64,000 nucleotides of DNA from Adiantum capillus-veneris (GCA_014529385.2 CM043969.1:36281446-36345445); one strand, 5' to 3'; numbered from the stretch's first letter, positions 11,436 to 21,765 are shown. The notes: generated by a model from the letters alone, not told the origin. A program made the numbers and translations.

Positions 11436-12292
11436 TTGATCTTAGATTCTGGAGAGATGGAATCATACAAAGAAGCTATGCAACACGAATCCAAAGAAGA
11501 ATGGATGAAGAGCATGCAAGTGGATATGGACTCATTACATCGCAACCAAACATGGAAGTTGGTTGAGTTGCCTAAAGGTAAGTGGGCACTTCAGAACAAA
11601 TGGGTGTATAAGCTGAAGGAAGAAGAAGGTGGGAAGAAAAGAGACAAGTCTAGGCATGTGGTAAGAGGATTTTCTCAAAAGGAAGGTATTTTCAATGAAA
11701 TATTTTTTCCTGTTGTAAAAATACACTCAATTACGCTTGTCTTAAGCATTGTGGCTGCTCATGATCTAAATCTTGAGCAAATGGATGTAAATATGGCATT
11801 CCCTCACAGTGACTTAGAGGAGGAAATTTACATGCTTTAACCAAAGGGGTATGAAGTAAAAGGTAAGGAGAAAATGGTTTGCAAATTAAAGAAGAGCTTG
11901 TATGGTTTAAAGCAAGCATCAAGACAATGGTACTTGAAGTTCGATCAATAGATTTGGATCATGGATTCACAAGATGCAGCTCAGATCATTGCATCTACAC
12001 GAAGAGTTTCGGAGATAGGAAGTCCATCATCCTAATGTTATATGTTCATGAAATGCTGATTGCAAGTGCTAACATGCAGGACATCAAGAACGTAAAAGAG
12101 GAGCTGCCTAAATCTTTTTCAATGAAAGATTTAGGTGTTGCAAAGAGGATACTTAGTATGAAGATATCAAGGAGCAGGACAAAGAAGACAATAAAGCTAT
12201 CTCAAGAGAATTACATCAAGAAGCTACTAGAAAGGTTTACCATGCAAAATGAAAAAATAATTTCTACACCTTTTGAGGTCAATTTAAACTAA
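11436..12292 (+). pseudogene. K1 reverse transcriptase
   Basis: Segments 11436-11840 and 11879-12292 in different frames. Recognisable blocks: EEWMKSMQVDMDSLHRNQTW at the start, NKWVYKLKEEEGG, HVVRGFSQKEGIFNEIFFPV, LEQMDVNMAFPHSDLEEEIYML, then a stop and [19 protein letters not shown]. The catalytic box that should read YVDD is YVHE (LMLYVHEMLIA at about 12037-12068), so both metal-binding aspartates are lost. This is unambiguous as copia RT and certainly inactive. Confidence 0.9.
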
Positions 12293-12468
12293 CCAAGGAT
12301 ATGTGTCCAAAGACACAAGAGAAGATAGCCTATGTGTCTTAAGTTCCATATGCTGCAGTGGTAGGTTCTCTTATGTATGCTATGGTCTAGACAAGGCTAG
12401 ACATTGCACATGCAGTGGGAGTTGTAAGTAGGTTCATGGACAACCCAGGTAAAGAGCACTGACAAGCT

Positions 12469-12999
12469 GTGAAGTGGATACTTAGGTATCTAAAAGGGAC
12501 AACAACAAATGCTTTGTATTTTGGAGGAACTGATATTTTTCTAGAAGGGTATGTTGATGCAGTGGCAAGTGACAAAGATACTCGAAGGAGCACTATTGGC
12601 TATGTCTTCATGGTTGGAGGCACAACAGTAAGCTGGGCTACAAAGCTGTAGAAAGTGGTCCCACTTTCTACCACTGAAGCAGAGTATGTAGCAATAATGG
12701 AGGCAAGCAAAGAAATTCTCTGGCTTCACAAATTCTTAGAAGAGGTTGGATTCAAACAAGACAATTGTGCCTTCTATAGTGATAGCCAAAGTGCTATCCA
12801 TCTTGCAAAGAACTTAGCCTTTCATTCAAGGACAAAGCACATTGATGTGAGATATCACTTCATACACACTCTTTTGGAAGAGGGACAGCTAAAGCTAGGA
12901 AAGTTTTATACCAGTGAAAATCTTGCAGACATGTTTACAAAGGTGGTCAATAAGGAGAAGTTGAGCTTTTTCTTATCTTCAATTGGCATTCAAGGATAA
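12469..12999 (+). pseudogene. K1 RNase H
   Basis: Segments 12469-12651 and 12655-12999, separated by a single TAG. They show KWILRYLKGTTTNALYFGG, DTRRSTIGYVFMVGGTTVSW, LSTTEAEYVAIMEASKEILWL, YSDSQSAIHLAKN and HSRTKHIDVRYHFI. These are the standard copia RNase H blocks and carry E and D of the active site. In the first block the usual D-A-D-W-A near GYVD is altered (YVDAVASD). It ends at TAA just upstream of the polypurine region and 3' LTR. Confidence 0.9.
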
Positions 13000-13059
13000 G
13001 AAGCCAGGATGGAAAGCAGTCACAGGTTTGGTTTGGAGATCAATCTCCAAGTAAGAGAT

Positions 13060-13718
13060 TGTTAAGTATGGAGCCTGATTTATCCCTTGTAATTGTTTGT
13101 ATTAAAAAAAACACATTTGTAAGGTCCCTATTATGGCCGGACGGTGGCCGAAAAGTGGTTGAAAAACGATCGGTCGTTTGGTCGAATGACCGGTGGCCAT
13201 TAGTCAATGGGCGGTGGCCGGTGGTCAAAAGTCAATGACTAGTGGCAACTGGCCAAATTTAATGGCCAGTGGCCAATTTCAACAGAGGTCTTGTCTTTTC
13301 AAAGGTGGACACACATGGGCTTATTAGAGGATCCGATTTGGACTTATCTACACAAGGGCGTCTACACATGGCTGCCTCTCATGAGAGAGGGCAACCCTTT
13401 TGGCCTATAAAAGGAGGCTATTTCTACAAACATTTCACAGTGTGAAGTTGATGCAACAAGGTGGGTGTGAGGTAGTGAAAGTGAAGCAAGACGGGAGCTC
13501 TATTAAGGGTATAATCCCTTTGTAACCTACTTCTTGTTTAAAGTACTAAATCCACTAAGTGTCTAATTTCTCATGGATGTAGCCCACATTGGGTGAACTA
13601 GGTATATCATGTGTACTCTCTCTCTCTCTCTACTTTATAATCTCTTGTGTGTGAAAATTATCTCCCTCCATTAATAATCTACTCAATTATCTACTTAGCT
13701 ATGTCATATTTACTAACA
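13060..13718 (+). repeat. K1 3' LTR
   Basis: Repeat of 8413-9054. It begins TGTTAAGTATGGAG after a worn polypurine tract (GTAAGAGAT at 13051-13059) and ends TAACA at 13718. TATA box TATAAAAG at 13406-13413 and a short CT run at 13618-13631. Confidence 0.9.
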
Positions 13719-15003
13719 ATTTCAACTCGTAAAAGTTGCCCCCCTTTGGGCACGTGAGGACCCCCCCTGTTTCAAGCTTGGCCCTCCCTTTCTTTAGCTC
13801 GCATACACCTTCCCCTCTATTTTTGGATGTCTTGCCCTCCACGACACGTGGGAAGCCCGACCCCCCCTTGTTGTCATGGCGCCGTGACAAGGGTGAGAGA
13901 CCCTCCCATTAAATCCTCACTTTAAAAGGTCTGCGGCCTTTGTAGGCCCGCGTGAGAACGCCCCTCAGTAACAACTTCTAGCACTACCGACGTCGAATGG
14001 CACCAATGGCTAAGATCACACATGCCAGCACGGCCAACCGGTGCCACCAAAGTTACCACGCATAGCACCCATAGAGGCGGGCTCATCTTGTCATTGCCAG
14101 AGCTTAAGAGCTCCCTCTCTCTCGCCTTGATTCTCCTTTGAGGTGCACAATCCCACTATCTATACCCTTTGCCTCTGTGTCTTGGTCGTCCATGTGGGTT
14201 TATTAACTGCGGACACGTGGGAACACCGGATGTATTGGCCCCTCAAGCACCTCCAATTCGACCAAAATCCATCACTTATTTACTTATTTTTCCCCTCAAC
14301 TTCAATGCATTGCAATATCCTGCTCCGTTATCGAATGGTCGGTGGACTATAACATTGGAAATTCCCAATGCCCTCGGGGGGTTCACTATGTGTAAAACTA
14401 CCATATCACGTGCATTCAAGACATGTTTGTAGATCCCCTTATTCTTGAATTTTTAAAGGAATAAAATGTAACCTTTTCTTTTAAAATCTGTAAGTTTTTT
14501 ATAATTGGAAAAATAGTATCCCTTCTGTATATTATTTTTGTAAGTTTCCAGAACTTTAAATACCATTTTGTTGAACTCACGTGATAGGTTACATTTTTCT
14601 TAGTTGACCTACCCAGGACAATGCCGGTCTTCAACTCCACCACCCCGTCCTGCATTCCAACTTCGTCAGGCACGTCAATCAAACCCACAAAAACTTGAAA
14701 AAACCATCTAGCAGCACATGTTTACAATTGTCGTCAGCTTTCACTTTTAACATCTTTCTGATTTGATGCCCAATTGATGAGCCGTAAACTCCCATGGCCT
14801 TCGCATACTGTATACTATGCATACAAACTTTGGCAAAAACCAAAAAACCTTGGTTGGCACATCAATCGAGGCGACCAACCCAACAATACCTAGCCGTCGG
14901 CCAAACTTTGACTGTTGATATCTTGGCATCCGGGACTCAAATTTCCGATCTAAAAAGATCCACAACCTCCATAAATTAAGCACTACACACCCATATCTCC
15001 AAA
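13719..15003. other. Unassigned spacer
   Basis: About 1.3 kb with no frame I can support. 13740-14100 is G+C-rich; 14430-14600 is A+T-rich. A 12-bp inverted repeat (AAAATGTAACCT at 14463-14474 and its complement at 14586-14597) encloses about 110 bp and could be a remnant of a small inverted-repeat element. No target duplication was found. Confidence 0.4.
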
Positions 15004-15680
15004 ATGGCTCGGTCTAATTTGGCATTACTTAGCCTATCCGTTTCGGATCTGCAATCACTTCCAAATTCAAGGTCAAATATCTTGCACTCCTTAGCTTTGT
15101 TTGATGAGCCATCTAGACCCACTAACTTATCAGTTCAAGCTCTACATTCCCAAGCTAAAAAACCTCACCTTGAATCTCCTTCACCTTCCACCTTGTCATG
15201 CCCTACCTAGAGCCCTTTCGTAGAGGATGAGGATACAAACAACAATGCAAAGCTCGGGCTACACAAACTCCCACGCACTATGGATCTGGAGGCCAAGCAA
15301 CATGGAAGGACAAATATGTAAGATTGCTTAAATTAAAACTCAAATTGGTGATTATAAAGATTATAGTTGATGATTTGTTATTGTTATTACTAACTTAGAA
15401 AAATATCTCTCTTAGTTGACCAACCAGAGAGATGGTCAGGTTTCAAGACCGGCTTAAAGAATTTGAAACTTGGTGATGGTTGCTCGAGAACAACCCCATC
15501 TCTTGAGAGGAATTTGACGTAGCGGTTAGATCACTACAAGTGGTAAGTTTAAACAAATATTTTTGTATAAATTCTTTTGCGCTATTGATATTTGTTTGAT
15601 TTGGTTTGGGTTTATGTAGAGTCAAGGTGATCAAGCGTACGTGCCTGTGAACGACAATGGGGAGGAGAAGGATTAGATAG
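15004..15680 (+). other. Possible decayed multi-exon coding sequence, unknown
   Basis: From ATG 15004 a frame runs 68 codons to a TAG at 15208 and then stays open for over 30 more codons (SPFVEDEDTNNNAKLG...) to a possible donor AT|GTAAGA near 15316. A candidate acceptor (CTCTCTTAG) near 15413 leads to an open stretch. A second GT...AG pair (GTAAGTTT at 15542, TTTATGTAG at 15619) joins to a short terminal frame ending GDQAYVPVNDNGEEKD then TAG. There is no recognisable domain, and the coherence of the splice sites is the only support. Confidence 0.2.
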
Positions 15681-16653
15681 AAAAATATTTGTCCAAACTT
15701 TCATAAAGTCTCAATGTGGCACAATGTATATTCAACTATTTTCATTTTATTTGTAACTTTTGTAAACAGTTGATCTTTTGCACATTCAATTATCAAGGTA
15801 AAGTAAATTCAAATTCCCTTTTTTTCCGTATACTCTTTCAAAAAACAGTTGATGTTTCATTGTTTTATGCAGGTAAAAAGTAGGTGCTCATTTGGGCCAC
15901 CCAATATAATGAGAACCTTTATTTTTGAATAGGTGCATAGCAATAATAAACACCGTAATATCAACGGCAAAAAACACGGTAATAGCTGCAGGTATATTTT
16001 CATTACTATTACCATGATTGTTTGTAAATCACTACCTTGTTTTTAGCCGCATCGCTGACAGAGAAAAGCCGTGACAAAGAACCTCTATAGCTTGGTCTCT
16101 CTGCCAGTTCAGAGTATCAGACCTAGCTTCCGAGATACCCGCAAACACAATTACCATATTCCCTTCAAGCCCTGAACGCTAGATGAAGACTACTACCGAA
16201 AGTCAGCCTTGATGGCTCCCAACATGACCGCAACCTCCTCTTTTCTTCTCCGTTTTGAAGCCCGATCTCCTGAACCTGCTCAAGTAGCAAAGAGATTGCA
16301 GGCCCATCATCTCCATGATTAGAAACTAACCAGTATTACATAGACATGGGCCAAGGAGGAACTCTATAACGCAAACGATCAAAACATATATGAACAGACA
16401 AACCAGTTCAACTTGCCAGAATAACAATCACTTCATTAGTTCTTTTAACGAGAGAGAAAAAAAGGCTTTTAGTATAGCAAGCCTCTCTGATTTTAGATTC
16501 TGGCCACAGGCTCCCCTTTTGATATATTGGTGGCCCCACTCTGTACTTTCCCCACACACTCTCTTGAATTGGAGGTCCCATACACTCTCTGAACTGGATA
16601 GACACAACATGGCAGACCCTTTCTTCGGTAGCATTCTGAGCTACCTTTCGACG
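15681..16653. other. Unassigned spacer up to the G2 insertion
   Basis: A+T-rich sequence without a supported gene. The last 44 bases before G2 carry an ATG at 16610 in good context (ACAACATGGC) with an open frame starting MADPFFGSILSYLS that is cut by the G2 LTR at 16654. This might be a host or older transposon frame, but no match can be confirmed. Confidence 0.3.
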
Positions 16654-16854
16654 TTGTCAAAAAATTTGCGGTCTTGCCAAGAAAGCACCGAGCTTTTGGC
16701 TGTGAGAGTTTGCGAGAGAACTCCAAAAAACTATATGAAGGAGTTAAACCATAGATGCCATGTAGATTAGGGTTTGGAAGGAAGTGCAATGAAAGAAGCC
16801 CTAGTCTTTCTCTCTTGCACTCACACACACAAAGAAAGAACACAAAAGAGAATA

Positions 16855-17067
16855 TCAAAACAACACAAAGATGAAAATATCAAGGCTATGGTCATATCGT
16901 GTCATGGGTAGTATGAAAAGGTTAATAGATGGATTAATGGCGTTCAAACTTTTCCGACCAAACATGCTATGAACTATTCTTTAGAATTGTAGTTTTGTGC
17001 TTAACATAATAAATATGTTTTGTCTAGTGATTAGGATTAATTGTGTATAGAAATCCTCTTGGTTCAT
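16855..17067 (-). pseudogene. sORF-b in G2 3' LTR (one stop)
   Basis: 71 codons including the stop, from ATG 17067 to TGA 16855. One internal TAA at 16983-16981 falls where the other copies have glutamine (FQ at positions 28-29). The rest aligns without gaps to sORF-b of the 5' LTR, T1 and T2: F36-G37, P54, Y58 and D63 are kept, R40 is S and P50 is L. The ATG overlaps the stop of sORF-a as ATGA. I know no family for this protein; the support is conservation among copies. Confidence 0.7.
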
Positions 17068-17276
17068 AGTAAGATAACTACACTTACGTCAAAAGAAAAG
17101 TTATAGTCTATAAGAGGTAGTATGTTGGGATCCAATGAAAAAATTATTTCATTGATCCTTTTTGGCCCAAAGAGAAACACTATATGCTGTTGAAAGTTAT
17201 GGCTAATCCATACATTAATTCTAATAGATCGCTCAGAGTGGAAGCGATAGAAATTATCATCATGTGGATTATTCAT
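17064..17276 (-). CDS. sORF-a in G2 3' LTR, intact 70-aa protein
   Basis: An ATG-to-TGA frame of 70 residues, starting MNNPHDD. It has the family landmarks F28-Q29, F36-G37, R40, D49-P50, P54, Y58 and D63-V64, and a hydrophobic end (DVSVVILL). Its TGA overlaps the next ATG, that of sORF-b (ATGA at 17067-17064), an arrangement compatible with termination-reinitiation. The counterpart in the 5' LTR is broken by an insertion. Homologues sit upstream of gag in T1 (21257) and T2 (38531). The function is unknown; there is no zinc knuckle, signal peptide or catalytic motif that I recognise. Confidence 0.65.
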   Translation of the reverse strand: MNNPHDDNFYRFHSERSIRINVWISHNFQQHIVFLFGPKRINEIIFSLDPNILPLIDYNFSFDVSVVILL

Positions 17277-17715
17277 TTAGGATATTATGTGAGAAATGTA
17301 GATATGAGAGAAGTGAAAAAATGAGAAGTCTCCTCCAAATCCCTATTCTTGCCCGTAGGCAATAAGGATATTGTGGGGAGAGATGTACCTGTAGCAAGGA
17401 GAACCTATAATTTGTAGAGAGAATGAATTTCTAAGAGTGAGAGAGATAGTTTTGGTTAAGAAGATGAAATTAGATATATATATGTTGGATTAGAGATGAA
17501 AAAGAAAACAACAAGAAATAAACAAAATATCAATGTAGAACACATCTTACTTGTCAAACCCTTCGGCACCATTTTTGATGGAGAGAGAAGAATTCAACTT
17601 TGATTGATACACCAAGTCCAAAACCTTCTTCGATCAGAGTTGATCTTCCAAGAGTAGCTTACAAGAATGGCTAGACTTACTCTAGGAGAAAGTGTAGGCT
17701 TAGGCTTACGTTAAT

Positions 17716-17846
17716 TGTTAGACCGCGGGGGACTGGACCATGCAACTCTCCACCCAACCGTGCCATATATAGACTCCCAGCCCTTAAATATAGTGCCCCT
17801 TGACCGCATGTCCGTCCTGGCCCTTGGCCCTACCCTTGGCCTGACA
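17716..17846 (-). repeat. N1 3' LTR (131 bp)
   Basis: Begins TGTTAGACCGCGGGGG and ends GGCCTGACA. It matches 42675-42805 at 123 of 131 positions by my count. A possible TATA-like run (CCATATATAG) lies inside. Confidence 0.9.
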
Positions 17847-17863
17847 TTACTCCCCCCTTGGAG
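17847..17863 (-). promoter_or_regulatory. N1 polypurine tract
   Basis: The minus strand reads CCAAGGGGGGAGTAA directly before the LTR. Just upstream, one frame reads VFKDENASPRGE then a stop, which resembles the end of some plant gypsy polyproteins. This is a weak hint to N1's origin. Confidence 0.65.
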
Positions 17864-18871
17864 AAGCGTTTTCGTCCTTGAAAACACAAGTGGTAGTATC
17901 TTCGTAAGAACACTGATGTTTTCCTTATTGGCATCCTCTACACGGGCCAATTGTCCATATGACTGATACCTGGTGCAGTGAGGAGGTTCAATGAAACCAA
18001 GAGCAACATCTTGATTTTCAACATTGTTGTCCTTTTGCAACCACCCGTATCTAAATGGTAACTCATGATAACTCATGTGAGTATCTTGAAATTAAGCTCA
18101 TAGGTACTGAAAGATAGAATAGGGAGTGTCCTCATGTCAGACTTCTGAACATTTTGGAACACACAGAACCACATGTTCACCCGTAACAAAGGTTACATGC
18201 CAACATACTCTGTCAGGACACCTACTAAGTCCTTGACTTATGAAACTATCGGTATCCAACCCCACCACAACAGGTGTTCAAAGTTGAAAACCTAACCTAA
18301 GCAAATTCTAGAATAAGAAGAGAATCACCTATTCAGAATGCATTGTGCTAACGTATGCTCTTAGCAAATCCTTTAGCATGGTTTACTAACGTATGCGCTT
18401 AGCATATCCTTTAGTACTAAATAGAATACTTGTAAGCTGCCCATGGGATGAATAACAGCAGTAAGAGTGAGGTAATTTGCCCAGCCACTCACAGACAGTC
18501 TTCCAGGACTGACGACAAACTATGACTCAACCATTGAGTATCCAACCATATACTCGATATGGAATGGAAACAACCAACTAGGTTGAAGGTAGATTGGAGG
18601 TTCCAGAAACCAATCACTAACATCCATACTCAGTCATCACCTTGTATGGCAGGATGTAAACTCATACTAAATCTGCAAGAGAGATTGCACTAGCAGTGCA
18701 AAAGGGTGCAGAAAGAATAAAGTCCATGGATTTGCATGCCGCTCCAAATAAATTTGTGTTAAACACTAGGGCCCATAACACCTAGTGTGCATGCATTTAA
18801 CACAAACATATCCAAACCGCAATTCCATGACGAGACTTTCCACGATACTTACATGAAAATCTTACAAAAAA
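17864..18871. other. N1 internal region, left piece, no gene seen
   Basis: About 1 kb with no supported frame. A minus-strand stretch at 18130-18260 reads open for about 35 codons (GLSRCPDRV...) but has a stop on each side and no motif. 18355-18420 contains an imperfect local repeat (AACGTATGC...TTAGCA...ATCCTTTAG). Confidence 0.5.
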
Positions 18872-19121
18872 GTTGGACCATAATAGAATGTGACAACCCG
18901 GTCACACCTAGGAACCAACCATGAGACCTTCTCATGAACGTAGCATACTTTGCAGCAAAAGTTGGACCATAATAGAATGTGACAACCCGGTCACACCTAG
19001 GAACCAACCATGAGACCTTCTCATGAACGTAGCATACTCTGCAGCAAAAGTTGGACCATAATAGAATGTGACAACCCGGTCACACCTAGGAACCAACCAT
19101 GAAACATTCTCATGAACGTAG
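18872..19121. repeat. 89-bp tandem repeat, 2.8 units, in N1
   Basis: Units start GTTGGACCATAATAG at 18872, 18961 and 19050, an exact 89-bp period with few differences. The third unit is interrupted by T1 after GAACGTAG. The sequence GTAGCATACTTTGC resumes at 29418, so the intact first two units serve as an empty-site reference for the insertion. Confidence 0.92.
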
Positions 19122-21199
19122 TGAGTGGCATAAAATGGTAACCATCTTTTTGCAACATTTGTCAGCCTACTCAACGTCCTCTTCCTCATATGTGTATATA
19201 TTTTTTTACGCTATTAAGTTATCTAGAGTGAATTCCCCCTCTTCGTTTAACCTTTGTGGCGATACATACATTATACTCTTCCCAAAAATGTCACCTTAGT
19301 CATATATTTATATTACCAACCTTTTATTTTTTGCTTTGTGAATAGAATAAGCATACAATAACCAACTATATACCCCCAAACTTTCTTACCTCTTGTGAAT
19401 TAGTAGTAGAAAAATAATATATCCATCTTTCACCCCATATAGATAAATTCCCATGGAAATCAACTCTCCACTTGTCTTTACCAAAGATTATGGTCCCTCT
19501 CTACAAGTCTTCTATGCCCCTACATAGGTGGCCCAATATCTCTTAAGAATATACATATAGTTTCTCTCCTTTCAAAAAGACTCCAATTTTATATTCTTTT
19601 CAAAAGAAAATAATATTGGTCCCTCCTCTATTTGTTTAAGCATCATCGCCTTTTGAAAAAGCATGATTCCCCTTGGATGCATACAAGCAAAGGGCCCATA
19701 CAAGAAGACTTGGAAGCAAAAGGTTCCCTAGCCTAGTGTGGACCTTCCAAACCGAATTCCTTGGTGCATGGGCATGAAGAATAGTCCAAATTCATATCAA
19801 ACATGTTGAGAAGGTCAATTTTGCCTTTTGAAGCATGTCATTCCGAGCTACAGGTAAAAAGTTATGGTCAAAATAGTGTAAATCTGTGAGATTAGCAGCA
19901 AAAGGGAACTGTAAATCAAGTAAATCAAGAGGGTGAGATCTTATTTTTCCCCTACTCATCTTCTAGAAGAGCAATGAGTGTTCAAGGTCACTTGCATGTG
20001 ATGGGACCAACCTAAAGATGCTTTCTAAATGCCAAGACAGACAAGTTGAGATACCCCGCAAGAGCCACCCGTAGGGCCTCATGGTGGGGCCCACCTACAT
20101 TATGCACCCCTATGGAGCCTTCACGGTCTAAAATGATATTTTTGGTGAATAAATAGTCCCTTTTATGTCCAATATTCAATGAGTGGTCAAAGGACACTTA
20201 ATTAGGTCTAATCACTTACTCTAATTAAGTGTAGCATAATCCCACTCGTACACAACTATAAATAGCCCCCCTTGGAGAGACTCAAGGACAGACACCTATA
20301 TTTTCAACCTCATGTTGTTTCTTGATCAATAGTAGAGAAAACCCCAACACTCCCTCTTTCACATCCTCCCTCCTAACCCTCCTCTTTGGAGGAAGTGCAA
20401 ACTCTATTCTCCACTCTTTCCATTCTACAATCTCTTACTCCATCAACCCAATAAATCATTTGTAGCACCTCAATAACTTGTAAATACATCATGATCTCTC
20501 TCATGGTTATGTTAATGATCATGAAATCATCTTCAAAACTTTCAAGTGTCGCAATTCGTGATGGTTAGCCAGCGTCTGTCCTCCCCTTAAGAGGTGTGCG
20601 AGAAATCAAGTAAGTGTTCTATTCTCAATTTACCATTGGTTTGTTTCTCCACACTTATTTAATTGGTCTAAAGAAATTTCTCACTCCAACTCTCTTTTGC
20701 TTCATTACATATGCATGTGGCTACCTCTCATGGTGATTTTATTTGTGTCACGGCATTGCATAGATGGAGATGAGCTCTCTATGCAAAGTGTGTTAGTTTG
20801 ATGTAAGTGATTCTCTTGTGTGTTTGAGAGGCAAGTCTTGTGCGCATGATTTTTTGATGAGTGCTTGAGAGAGGAAGAGTTTGGATGTATTATGGGTATT
20901 CTTATGGGGAGAAGGTGAATGCTATTCCACAAATTGCATATTTCATTTTGATGCACGCGCGGCATTGGGTTGCATAATCGTTGATGGTATTCAAGTGTCC
21001 AAAGTGTATATAGAGTAAGGGGGTTTTCAAAGTGTGTTTCTTGAGTGGATGAGTGCAAGTGTTATTTTGATTGGTTTCCTTCTCCACTCCCAAAAGAAGG
21101 TGGTGCCCCAAGTAGTGTGCGTACCTCTTTACGAACATCTTGTGAGGGTAGGCCCATTGGTTTGGGTTTAGAGGTCCCATTTAAAAAAGCTCGCCCTTA
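19122..21199 (+). repeat. T1 5' LTR
   Basis: 2,078 bp, from TGAGTGGCATAAAATGG to CCCTTA. The 3' end is TA rather than the usual CA. A TATA-like ACTATAAATAG near 20250 is followed by a leader, and a similar motif is in the 3' LTR. The promoter call is inference. Confidence 0.9.
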
Positions 21200-21204
21200 T
21201 AAAG

Positions 21205-21217
21205 TGGTGCCCCCACT
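21205..21217 (+). promoter_or_regulatory. T1 primer-binding site
   Basis: TGGTGCCCCCACT, five bases after the LTR. T2 has the same TGGTGCCCCCAC, although the LTRs of T1 and T2 are unrelated to the eye. The tRNA is not assigned. Confidence 0.7.
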
Positions 21218-21256
21218 GAGGAACATATTTCCAAGTTACCTTCAAATTTTTTAGTA

Positions 21257-21469
21257 ATGAACAATGGAGTTCCCATCTATCCATTTCATTTTGCACAACA
21301 CATTAGAGTAAATGTTCACATAGATAGAAAAGTCTTTTTCCAGCAACGCATTGTTTTTATGTTTGGTGCAGAAAGACTTAGAGAAATACTGGCATCACCC
21401 AATCCAATTATACTTCCAATCATCAATTATGAAACTTCTTTTGATGTTCACGTTTTCATTTTGTTTTAA
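21257..21469 (+). CDS. sORF-a of T1, 70-aa conserved small protein
   Basis: ATG 21257 to TAA 21469, 70 residues, starting MNNGVPIY. Landmarks: IRVNV at 16-20, F28-Q29, F36-G37, R40-L41, N49-P50, P54, Y58, D63-V64 and a hydrophobic end. It aligns to sORF-a of T2 with a one-residue gap, and without gaps to sORF-b 84 bp downstream, so a and b look like an ancient tandem duplication. It lies between primer-binding site and gag, the leader position where some Tat elements (Ogre) carry an extra ORF. I see no similarity to that ORF. The intact frame in a copy whose pol is broken may only reflect its short length. Confidence 0.72.
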   Translation: MNNGVPIYPFHFAQHIRVNVHIDRKVFFQQRIVFMFGAERLREILASPNPIILPIINYETSFDVHVFILF

Positions 21470-21552
21470 AGGCAGGAACAAGGAGTGGTGAAGGGGTGCT
21501 CAAGGGCCATATGAAGGAACGAGGTCTTCAAACCAACAACGAGGAGTAGCAC

Positions 21553-21765
21553 ATGAATCACGATCAAAACAATGAACCTTTTAGGCCTATTGCTCGGCAA
21601 TCCATTCATATAATCATTGCAACTAATTTTAGGTTTCAATCTATCATAAGGAGGATATTTGGATCCACTCGCCTCAATGAAATCAATGCTTCAATTAATC
21701 CATTTATTCTACCTATGATAAAGTACGAATTAACAATGGATGTGTACATCTTCATTTTAATGTAA
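21553..21765 (+). CDS. sORF-b of T1, 70-aa conserved small protein
   Basis: ATG 21553 to TAA 21765, starting MNHDQNNEPF. F28-Q29, F36-G37, R40-L41, I44, S47, N49-P50, P54, Y58 and D63-V64 fall at exactly the same positions as in sORF-a. The b type is set apart by the segment INASINPFILP, which is shared with T2 and nearly with G2. It is followed 85 bp later by the gag ATG. The function is unknown; a leader-encoded regulator or RNA-binding factor is only a guess. Confidence 0.72.
   Translation: MNHDQNNEPFRPIARQSIHIIIATNFRFQSIIRRIFGSTRLNEINASINPFILPMIKYELTMDVYIFILM

Larger units (their letters stand above)
8413..13718 (+). mobile_element. K1: Ty1/copia LTR retrotransposon (decayed)
   Basis: LTRs of about 642 and 659 bp (8413-9054 and 13060-13718) flank gag, protease, integrase, RT and RNase H in that order. 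Integrase before RT defines Ty1/copia. The primer-binding site resembles the initiator tRNA-Met type. The LTRs differ at well over 10% of sites in the stretch I compared, and nearly every domain has a stop, a frameshift or a lost catalytic residue. This is an old, dead copy. No clean target duplication is visible: AAATC on the left against ATTTC on the right. Confidence 0.92.
16654..17715 (-). repeat. G2 3' LTR, distal piece
   Basis: Starts TGTCAAAAAATTTGCGG, like 49455. It runs to the TTAAT at 17711-17715, where N1 inserted. It carries sORF-b and sORF-a on the minus strand. The rest of this LTR resumes at 42806. Confidence 0.88.

Noticed and set aside
13719-14100. rRNA or tRNA gene in the G+C-rich spacer
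   Set aside because: No tRNA T-loop or acceptor pairing and no rRNA core motif could be found.
16390-16770. 126-codon frame across the G2 LTR boundary
   Set aside because: It crosses an insertion junction, so it cannot be a single ancestral gene.
17711-18076. 121-codon minus-strand frame at the left end of N1
   Set aside because: It runs through the N1 LTR and polypurine tract and has no recognisable domain.
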